DNA from: Cyanobacteria bacterium HKST-UBA02
GTDB lineage: Bacteria; Cyanobacteriota; Vampirovibrionia; Obscuribacterales; Obscuribacteraceae
NCBI GenBank assembly: GCA_020431945.1
Contig: JAGQHH010000391.1
Span: forward strand, 1-11,653
Reading direction: 5' to 3'
Length of the DNA: 11,653 bases
Shown: one piece after another, positions 6,175 through 11,653 of the stretch
Layout of the letters: the number at the start of each line of letters is the position of its first letter
Position numbering within the stretch: position 1 is the stretch's first letter
Made by a program: the position numbers and the translations under genes
Notes under the pieces: model-generated
Database searches by the model: none
What the model was told of the DNA's origin: nothing
Seen by the model: the letters and a program-made list of their open reading frames with translations, nothing else

Positions 6175-7212
6175 ATGACCGTAGCAGCAATTTCCAGAGA
6201 TCTTTCATTCCTCACCGAAGAGCAGAAAGCCCCGGCGTTTTCGTTTTTCTTCAGAATCCACTCTGGTTCTGAAAAGCAACTTCCGGACGCAGGTCACATG
6301 CGGAGCAAGTGCCATGAGGTAATCAAAGAAGCCGGTATGGACTCGGCTCTGACTGAGAATCTGCTGAAAAAAGCCGATGGAGAGATCGACCGGCTCGACC
6401 TGAGCACCGGCGCCAGATCGGTTGGAATCTATATCGCTCCTGAGCATGCCGAGAGTCGGCTCTTCTATACATATATGCCCGAGCGGCAGTACCGCGGAGA
6501 ATTCTTCTCCTGCCTCGAAACCCTTTACGCTCAACAAGAGTCGAGACCATATATCCTCTTCCATCTGGAGCCTCGTGACCTGCAGGTCTTCAAAGGCCGT
6601 GGAGAGCATCTAGAGCTCCTCGCCCCGTCTCCTGCCCTCGAGCGCCTGGAGCGCGCCTTCAAGCACCGTGACACGATGCATGCCGATCGAGACGGTAAGA
6701 CGACCAAAGGCGAACATTCTTGCAAATCGATGAAAGAGCTTCTCGAAGCGATGGCGGAGTTATGCGCGGCTCTGGAGATGCCTGCGGCGATCGCTGGTTT
6801 CTCCCTGATTGGCGCCACGGAAGAAGATTTGAAAAAGTCCTCGATCAATGTCATAGCCCTGATCGATGAGGTTCAACGTGCCACCACTAGCAGTGACCTT
6901 CTCGAGCTCGGAGCGAGGGTCATGAAGCTCACGAGAGAGGGGAAGAGCAAAGAAGCGCTGGAGGCTTGCAATACTGCCGCCAGTGCCCATAGAATCGCCA
7001 GCCAGATGGACGAGATGCTCGCCTGCGCCAGAGAAGGGAGAGCCGAGGCGCTTCTTCTCGACTATCCCTCCTGGGAGAAGATGGGTCTGGTCGAGTTCAC
7101 GCCCCTGCATGAGACGGTCAGAGAGACTCTATCCAAACATGGAAGAGTCGAGTTTTTGAGCGGTGACGGTCTCGAGCAATGGGGCGGCCACGTGATGCTG
7201 CTTCGTTATTGA
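6175..7212 (+). CDS. Bacterial archaeo-eukaryotic release factor (baeRF)-like protein
   Basis: A 345-residue cytoplasmic protein. I chose ATG 6175 because AGGG lies seven bases upstream; an in-frame TTG at 6109 falls inside the structured leader. The arrangement matches the baeRF group, relatives of eukaryotic/archaeal release factor 1 lacking the codon-recognition domain: an N-terminal part with helical linker and SVGIYIAPEHAESRLFY, then PYILFHLEPRDLQVFKG (a strand pair typical of the central domain), a long helical segment, the RAEALLLDYPSW strand, and the ending GGHVMLLRY, equivalent to the usual small-residue-rich, LRY-type terminus. The characterised baeRF relatives are thought to act on ribosomes, but the function in bacteria is largely unknown. 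I see no GGQ peptide-release motif. It stands alone between the aminotransferase and the convergent pseudokinase gene. Confidence 0.7.
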   Translation: MTVAAISRDLSFLTEEQKAPAFSFFFRIHSGSEKQLPDAGHMRSKCHEVIKEAGMDSALTENLLKKADGEIDRLDLSTGARSVGIYIAPEHAESRLFYTYMPERQYRGEFFSCLETLYAQQESRPYILFHLEPRDLQVFKGRGEHLELLAPSPALERLERAFKHRDTMHADRDGKTTKGEHSCKSMKELLEAMAELCAALEMPAAIAGFSLIGATEEDLKKSSINVIALIDEVQRATTSSDLLELGARVMKLTREGKSKEALEACNTAASAHRIASQMDEMLACAREGRAEALLLDYPSWEKMGLVEFTPLHETVRETLSKHGRVEFLSGDGLEQWGGHVMLLRY

Positions 7213-7213
7213 T

Positions 7214-7235
7214 ATCGGTCGATGGGAAAGCCGAT
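7214..7235. terminator. Weak hairpin between convergent genes
   Basis: ATCGG (7214-7218) can pair with CCGAT (7231-7235) around a 12-base loop, in the 50-base gap between the convergent baeRF and pseudokinase genes. It has no T-run on either strand, so it is at best a weak bidirectional terminator. Confidence 0.2.
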
Positions 7236-7262
7236 TGAGTATCTTCAGGTTCGATCCTGCCG

Positions 7263-8282
7263 TCAGCCGCCGATGAGTTTTTTGATACCGTCGATCCAGG
7301 TTTTCTTCTCGGGCTTGGGCTTGTCGGCATAAGCGCTTCGAGGCAGGGTCTTCCAGCATTTCGTGTCGACCTGGTGCTCTTCTGTGGTGGGAGTCTGGAA
7401 GCGCAGGTCCTGTATGTCGTTCTGGAGCTGGAGCAGTTCCTGATAGCGATTAGCCGGATTTGCTTGCAAGCACTTCTTCAAGATTCGCTCGAGTTCTCCA
7501 CCAGCCAGGTCCGGACGGGCCTCGGATAAAGGCACCATTTTGTTGGCGATTTTGTTATTGAATACCTCAATCACCGAATTGCCGTCGAAAGGCATACGTC
7601 CCGCCACCATTTCATAGAGCACGATTCCGAAGCTGTAGACATCGGCACGTTTGTCCACTTTCTTGTCCTGGGCCTGTTCCGGGCTCATATAGTGAAAGGT
7701 TGCCCCTTCTCCCAGAACTGCCTGAGAATGAAGGTGTGGTGCCTCCGGATGAATGACCGAGTCGAGATCGATGAGCTTCATCTTCGAGCAGCGCTCACCA
7801 TCGAGGACCATTATGTCCGAAGGTTTGAAGCTGGCATGCACGATGCCGCGGCAGTGCAGATGATCCAGGGCGTCTAAGAGTTGAAGCGAAAGATCCAGCA
7901 CTTTATCCAGCGGTATTGTGTGGAAATACCGAAGAATCGCCTTCAGCGTATATCCATCGAGGAGATCCATGACAAGAAATGGCTCGCCGTCTTCGGTCTC
8001 CCCGAAATCATGAGCTTTGACGAAGCAGGGATGATTCACCTGCATCAGGGAAAGCCCTTCCTGGGCGAGCATCTCTTTGCCGGTGTTGGTGCTGCTGCGT
8101 GCTCGCAAGACTTTCACCGCCACCATCTCATTGCCAGGAAAGACCTTTGCCGAGTATACGCGGGCTGAAGAGCCGGATCCGACCATCTTCTGCACGAGAT
8201 ATTTCCCGGCTATGCGCTGATTCAGATGCGGCGGTGCGCAGGCTTCGTTATTCAGGTCGAGTTGTTCATATGGATCGAACAT
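7263..8282 (-). CDS. Ser/Thr-kinase-fold protein, probable pseudokinase
   Basis: A 339-residue protein with a PknB-like kinase domain at about residues 28-290. The ATP-binding part is kept: glycine-rich loop GSGSSARVY (35-43), Lys57 in VAVK and Glu75 for the salt bridge. The catalytic loop is not: where active kinases have HRDLKPSN it reads HASFKPSD (149-156), so the catalytic Asp is Ser151 and the metal-binding Asn is Asp156. DFG reads DLD (172-174), keeping the first Asp. The structural motifs MSPEQ (199-203) and DVYSFG (214-219) remain, so the fold should be intact. It is probably a nucleotide-binding regulator or scaffold rather than a phosphotransferase. There is no membrane helix; the C-terminus is basic (KPKPEKK). 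The start ATG has only a weak, distant GGGG upstream. It follows a small membrane-protein gene in the same direction and is divergent from an intact kinase. Confidence 0.8.
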   Translation of the reverse strand: MFDPYEQLDLNNEACAPPHLNQRIAGKYLVQKMVGSGSSARVYSAKVFPGNEMVAVKVLRARSSTNTGKEMLAQEGLSLMQVNHPCFVKAHDFGETEDGEPFLVMDLLDGYTLKAILRYFHTIPLDKVLDLSLQLLDALDHLHCRGIVHASFKPSDIMVLDGERCSKMKLIDLDSVIHPEAPHLHSQAVLGEGATFHYMSPEQAQDKKVDKRADVYSFGIVLYEMVAGRMPFDGNSVIEVFNNKIANKMVPLSEARPDLAGGELERILKKCLQANPANRYQELLQLQNDIQDLRFQTPTTEEHQVDTKCWKTLPRSAYADKPKPEKKTWIDGIKKLIGG

Positions 8283-8336
8283 ACTGTCTTTTTACCCCGT
8301 CCGAGATACCGGGCAAACCGAATCTCGATCTCCGCA

Positions 8337-8612
8337 CTACGGGAAGATATTGGCGATGATCGTACAGATCTCGGCATAATCCCAGCCCAGGAAGGCGCCT
8401 GCGAAGGTCACCATGCCGGCGAACATCATGCCGAGGGCGACAAAGCCGGCCTGGGCGAAGTCGAGACCTGTTCTCGCCCGACTGGCGGGGGATTGGCAGG
8501 GGGTAGAGGGCTCGCAACACCAGGTCTGCGCGCAATACCGGAACAAGATCAGACCGCTTGCGAACAATATTGCTGCCGTCCCCATCAAATGGGTCTCTCC
8601 TGGAAAATGCAT
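8337..8612 (-). CDS. Small two-helix membrane protein, unknown function
   Basis: A 91-residue protein. ATG 8612 is preceded by GAGGAG at seven bases, much better than the ATG at 8627, so I use it. Two hydrophobic segments (about 11-26 and 52-76) flank a loop with clustered cysteines (C27, C32, C33, C39) and a basic SRAR stretch. By the positive-inside rule the Cys-rich, Arg-containing loop may lie in the cytoplasm, though this is uncertain. It ends 54 bases before the pseudokinase gene on the same strand, so the two may be one transcript and the membrane protein could anchor or sense for the pseudokinase; that is inference. I do not recognise a family. Confidence 0.6.
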   Translation of the reverse strand: MHFPGETHLMGTAAILFASGLILFRYCAQTWCCEPSTPCQSPASRARTGLDFAQAGFVALGMMFAGMVTFAGAFLGWDYAEICTIIANIFP

Positions 8613-8627
8613 GGTCTCGCTCCTCAT

Positions 8628-8788
8628 CTTGCCGTTTTACTGAGGCATGTGACCTCGAAGCAATTCTAAGCGCACTTCTTGACAACCGGGTCGATGTTCA
8701 TCTTTTCTGAATATCGGGTTTCTCCGGCTTCTATCCTGGCGTTTTTATCTTGCTGCCTGCCGGGGTACATACATAGATAGGAAATTTT
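8628..8788. promoter_or_regulatory. Divergent intergenic region between pseudokinase and kinase transcripts
   Basis: This region must carry promoters in both directions. A perfect TTGACA lies at 8679-8684 on the plus strand, but the best -10 at 18 bases (TTTTCT, 8703-8708) matches only three of six bases. On the minus strand I see no good pair. No operator-like palindrome stands out. Confidence 0.25.
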
Positions 8789-8818
8789 ATGGCACGACTA
8801 GAAGGACCTCTGCAATAG
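8779..8818 (+). promoter_or_regulatory. Ribosome-binding sites and 9-codon ORF at the kinase start
   Basis: Two good ribosome-binding sites occur here. AGGA at 8779-8782 lies six bases before ATG 8789, which opens a 9-codon ORF (MARLEGPLQ) ending in TAG at 8816-8818. AGAAGGA at 8800-8806 lies eight bases before ATA 8815, which is in the kinase frame and overlaps that TAG. Normal starts in the kinase frame are absent until TTG 8851, although the frame clearly codes from at least Cys 8836. Confidence 0.5.
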
Positions 8819-8850
8819 AAGTAAGCTCTGACGTCTGTCCCAGGTGCGGT

Positions 8851-10404
8851 TTGTTACTGCGCAAGAACAGGAAAGGCTCGTTGACATCATGGGTCTTCAG
8901 CGATTCGAGCTGCATTTGCACGAGCAAGACCGCCGACATCCTCAAGTCGCTCTCGAATAACCGTCCACGACTGCCTCAGGGCAAGGCACCCGATCTGGGC
9001 AGTCGATACGAAGTACTTGACCTTATCGGTCGCGGTGGCATGGGCGATATCTACAAAGTCAAAGAGCTGGAAAGTAATAAGATTCTCGCCGCTAAAGTAC
9101 TTCAGGCGGAATATCTCGACGACAGTAATGCAATCAAGCGGTTCAAACGTGAGGCGATGCTTGCCTCGAGGCTGCAACACCGGAATGTGGTCAATGTGCA
9201 TGGCTATAGTCAGACCGACGATAATCAACTCTTTCTGGTCATGGACTTTGTAGACGGCGTGAGCCTCGAGCAGATCATCGGCTCTTGCGAGAGGATAAGG
9301 TGGGCCGATGCCATGAGCATGATCTTTCAACTCTGCAGGGCGCTAGCCTACGCCCATGCAAGTGGTATCATCCACAGGGATCTGAAACCGAGCAATGTCA
9401 TGCTGTCCACTGATAGCAACGGGTTCGAACAGGTCAGACTGCTCGATCTTGGTATCAGCAAGGCCATTTCTTCAAGTGACATTCAGGACGACAAAAAGCT
9501 TACCCAGACCGGTGAGATATTCGGAAGCCCGCTCTATATGAGCCCCGAGCAGTGTCAGGGAGAACCGGTGGATGTCCGGTCGGACATCTATTCGCTCGGC
9601 TGTGTGATGTTCGAGATACTCACCGGCAGTCCGCCTTTCGATGCTGAGAATTCCGTCAAGGTGATCCTCAAACATATCAATGCTTCCAGAGCCGATCTTT
9701 TTACCAGGCTGGAAACCTGTGAAGTCCCGGAAAAGCTCAGGGAGATCATTGTGGGTGGCTGTCTGGCAACCAGTCCCGATGATAGATATGCAAGTATCGA
9801 TGAGCTTCTGTCGGCTCTCTACGACTTCAGTGAAAAGCCATTCGATCGGTCGAAAACGGTGAAGAAAGCCCTCGTCGGTGTCGCAGCCAGCGTGGCGTTC
9901 ATCCTTCTGGCGGGCGCCGGCTGGTACTATTCGCCCCAGATTCTTTCGCATTTCGCCCAGGAAAGAGCCGGTGAGAATGCCGCGTCCCGACCGACGGATA
10001 TGAAAACCGAGCCACTCGCCGGCCAGCCTGAAAAACAGAGCAAAATTGAAAAGCAAAGCGAGATTGAAAAACAGAGCGCGATTGAAAAGCCAGCAGCGAT
10101 GAAGACAGAGCCAGTGAATGAGCAAGCCGAGGTCGAAGCGACTGAGAGCCAGGCGAAAGCAATACCCGCCCCAGTATCGAAGGATAAGCCTCCAGGCGAT
10201 ACCGAGACGACCAGGTCAGCAGCGACCAGCGCGCCGCCAGTCAGAGCGGCAAAGCCTCGACCGAAGCCGCCGAAGAGTAACAAGCCTCCACACAAGAAGA
10301 AGCCTGCACATACAGAGAAAGCCGCTCCGGCAGCGTCTCCTGCAAAGGGCACCAGTCAACAGGACAGATGGTCCAGTTTCCGCAAGCACTATAAAGGAGA
10401 ATGA
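8851..10404 (+). CDS. Membrane-anchored PknB-like Ser/Thr protein kinase (5' end extends upstream)
   Basis: From TTG 8851 the product has 517 residues, but the same frame just upstream encodes SSDVCPRCG, which with CIC at residues 21-23 forms a four-Cys knuckle-like N-terminus; the true start is probably near 8815. The kinase domain spans about 53-325: GRGGMG at 60-65, Lys82, Glu101, HRDLKPSN with catalytic Asp177 and Asn182, DLG with Asp199, SPEQ at 231-234, DIYSLG after it. All catalytic residues are present. One transmembrane helix follows (about 340-360, ALVGVAASVAFILLAGAGW), then an outside tail with an 18 bp repeat encoding EKQS-x-I units and a Pro/Lys-rich stretch that may bind cell wall or anionic polymers. 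The stop sits in the ribosome-binding region of the exported-protein gene, so the two are coupled. The ligand and substrates are unknown. Confidence 0.88.
   Translation: MLLRKNRKGSLTSWVFSDSSCICTSKTADILKSLSNNRPRLPQGKAPDLGSRYEVLDLIGRGGMGDIYKVKELESNKILAAKVLQAEYLDDSNAIKRFKREAMLASRLQHRNVVNVHGYSQTDDNQLFLVMDFVDGVSLEQIIGSCERIRWADAMSMIFQLCRALAYAHASGIIHRDLKPSNVMLSTDSNGFEQVRLLDLGISKAISSSDIQDDKKLTQTGEIFGSPLYMSPEQCQGEPVDVRSDIYSLGCVMFEILTGSPPFDAENSVKVILKHINASRADLFTRLETCEVPEKLREIIVGGCLATSPDDRYASIDELLSALYDFSEKPFDRSKTVKKALVGVAASVAFILLAGAGWYYSPQILSHFAQERAGENAASRPTDMKTEPLAGQPEKQSKIEKQSEIEKQSAIEKPAAMKTEPVNEQAEVEATESQAKAIPAPVSKDKPPGDTETTRSAATSAPPVRAAKPRPKPPKSNKPPHKKKPAHTEKAAPAASPAKGTSQQDRWSSFRKHYKGE
10033..10086 (+). 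repeat. Three 18 bp tandem repeats in the kinase tail
   Basis: Copies at 10033-10050, 10051-10068 and 10069-10086 differ by a few bases and encode KQSKIE, KQSEIE and KQSAIE in frame. They lie in the charged linker after the membrane helix, a site where copy number can vary without harming the kinase domain. Confidence 0.75.
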
Positions 10405-10406
10405 CC

Positions 10407-11426
10407 GTGTTGAAGAGAAATATGACACTATCTCTCGCGATCAGCCTGTTGAGCTTGCAGATGAGCATCCTGCCTTCATGCGCTGCTGAGCCGGCATCCC
10501 CTCAGGCGATCGTGAAGGCGCTCACCGATGCGAAGGCTGTGCGAGAGGGACAGAAGTTTTCGGCCAAACTGAACGGTGAGACAATCATTATCAGTACATG
10601 GGATAACGATGAAAAGCTTACCAACGAACAGTGCAAAGTCGAAGCCATTTTGATAAGCAAGACACTGGTCGACAACTTCCCTGACCATCTCTGTTACGAG
10701 ACCCTCTTCTATAGCCCGCTTAACAGAACGAGCTACCGAAAGGTCATCGTCCAGCAAGCTCTCCTGCACACCTTCGAAAAAGGTGGTATCGGCGAAGAGC
10801 AGATGCTCAATACCCTGAATGTGATCAAGGGAACCGGACCGAGCGAGACGGCAGGTGCTGGTGGTACTCCGTCATACATGGGGATCGTGCTCAAGACAGG
10901 ACCCTTCGCTGAAAGGCGAAAGGACCTTCTCGATGGTATCAAGGGTCTTGGGGATCAAGGTGTGGGAGTGACACCATTTATCCAGGCTTTCAAGGCCATG
11001 GAAGACCAGGTCGACCGGGACGATGCAAGCGTTGTGGACAGTGCTCTTCTCCGCCTGGAGAGATCTGTGAAAGAGCAGTATGATGCCCTGAGCGACGCCA
11101 GGAACAGGCAGGACTCGCCGAGCTTCCGGGATGCAAATAGAGTGACGGGATCGAACAGCCAGCAAGTAACAACCGTAAAAGCCGCCCGTGCCGATGGTAA
11201 AGTCAATCGCTGGGCTCTCGGTTTTTTTCCACTGCCGGAAAGGAAGATTCTCGAGAATCCTTCCGGATTCTGGGCTGAGAGTATAAATGCCTACAAGGCG
11301 AAAACCCACTCTACAAATCCCCAGAATTTGTATTTCGCTGCTCTCTGGTTTGCCTCTGTTCTGGAGACCAACGGGCGAGCGCATGAGGCGCAGCGTTTCA
11401 AGGAGATGTCCAGGTCTTTCCAGTGA
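10407..11426 (+). CDS. Exported protein of unknown function, coupled to the kinase gene
   Basis: A 340-residue mature-plus-signal protein. The kinase stop and an ATG form ATGA at 10401-10404, but the strong AAGGAG (10394-10399) is only one base from that ATG and seven bases from GTG 10407, so GTG is the likelier start. The N-terminus is a signal sequence (KRN, then MTLSLAISLLSL), ending in LPSC at 22-25. That is an imperfect lipobox with Pro at -2, so it may be a lipoprotein or be cut just after (CAAE). The rest is soluble and mostly helical, with TPR-like helices at the C-terminus (NLYFAALWFASVLETNGRAHEAQRFKEM). No catalytic motif is visible. Coupling to a kinase with an outside tail suggests a periplasmic partner or sensor input, but this is inference. 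Confidence 0.72.
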   Translation: MLKRNMTLSLAISLLSLQMSILPSCAAEPASPQAIVKALTDAKAVREGQKFSAKLNGETIIISTWDNDEKLTNEQCKVEAILISKTLVDNFPDHLCYETLFYSPLNRTSYRKVIVQQALLHTFEKGGIGEEQMLNTLNVIKGTGPSETAGAGGTPSYMGIVLKTGPFAERRKDLLDGIKGLGDQGVGVTPFIQAFKAMEDQVDRDDASVVDSALLRLERSVKEQYDALSDARNRQDSPSFRDANRVTGSNSQQVTTVKAARADGKVNRWALGFFPLPERKILENPSGFWAESINAYKAKTHSTNPQNLYFAALWFASVLETNGRAHEAQRFKEMSRSFQ

Positions 11427-11496
11427 AGGCACGCTAAGAGGGACCCGGCTTGCAAACAGTTCGAAAGATGAGCCTGTGGGTATATTCCCGTTAGCC

Positions 11497-11653
11497 ATGT
11501 CACATTTCGACGGTTCTAGCGAGAAGAAGAAAGACGGCGGTGATTCCGGCGCCTTCCGCGGCCGGCGGCATCCTCTGTTCGAGCGCGGGGTCGACTGGAA
11601 GTCAATCGAGAAGGCCCGCTATGGCGGAATCGAAGCGGGTCTTGATGGTCTTT
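11497..11653 (+). CDS. Unrecognised protein, 5' end only
   Basis: An ATG at 11497 opens a frame that stays open to the window edge, 52 codons. The start is charged and glycine-rich (SSEKKKDGGDSGAFRGRR) and then more ordered (HPLFERGVDWKSIEKARY). There is no signal peptide. Only a weak GTGGG lies upstream, about 17 bases away. I do not recognise the family. It is 70 bases after the exported-protein gene, with no visible terminator between, so it could be in the same transcript. Confidence 0.5.
   Translation, partial: MSHFDGSSEKKKDGGDSGAFRGRRHPLFERGVDWKSIEKARYGGIEAGLDGL

Noticed and set aside
8226..8669. Plus-strand 147-residue ORF over the small membrane protein
   Set aside because: Antisense to a gene with a strong ribosome-binding site and clear membrane helices; its composition looks like a shadow.
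9472..10125. Long minus-strand ORF (217 residues) opposite the kinase
   Set aside because: It is antisense to a kinase with intact motifs, and its repetitive Leu/Phe residues mirror the Glu/Lys/Gln repeats of the real frame.

Overview
The window looks like a gene-dense bacterial chromosome segment of roughly half GC. It carries a single-domain GNAT acetyltransferase, an EF-hand protein with a membrane-hairpin tail, two divergent Ser/Thr-kinase-fold genes and several exported proteins of unknown fold. The active kinase begins with a Cys-rich knuckle segment. I recall that N-terminus, and this gene mix, from Obscuribacterales-type Vampirovibrionia (Melainabacteria). That assignment is an inference from memory; no marker gene such as rRNA lies in the window.

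Layout, left to right. Bases 1-345 hold the 3' end of a guanine/cytidine-type nucleoside deaminase. Bases 448-1689 encode an exported TPR-like protein, convergent with a GNAT acetyltransferase (2224-1745, minus). A divergent intergenic region with a short perfect palindrome leads to the EF-hand protein (2464-3459). Bases 3460-4071 are mostly non-coding and rich in repeats: a GC hairpin, an array of TATATGCCGC palindromic motifs on a ~30 bp period, and a degenerate 14-16 bp tandem repeat. The tandem repeat may form the end of a 60-codon leader ORF that overlaps the next gene.

Bases 4072-6024 form a tight three-gene unit: two overlapping four-helix EamA/SMR-type membrane proteins and a DegT/DnrJ/EryC1/StrS-type PLP aminotransferase. 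This suggests making and moving an amino-sugar-modified, lipid-linked envelope component. A 150 bp leader with strong complementary segments, one of which covers the ribosome-binding site, precedes a baeRF-type release-factor-like protein (6175-7212).

The right third is a signalling locus. On the minus strand a two-helix small membrane protein (8612-8337) is followed by a kinase-fold protein (8282-7263) whose catalytic HRD is HAS, so it is probably a pseudokinase. Divergently, on the plus strand, a catalytically intact membrane-anchored Ser/Thr kinase (8851-10404, with coding evidently starting further upstream) is coupled to an exported protein (10407-11426). An unrecognised ORF starts at 11497 and runs off the end.

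The points most worth checking are the leader RNA before the baeRF gene, the anomalous kinase start (a nonstandard AUA start, a mutated start or a frameshift), the pseudokinase/active kinase pair, and the repeat-rich region before the transporter pair.
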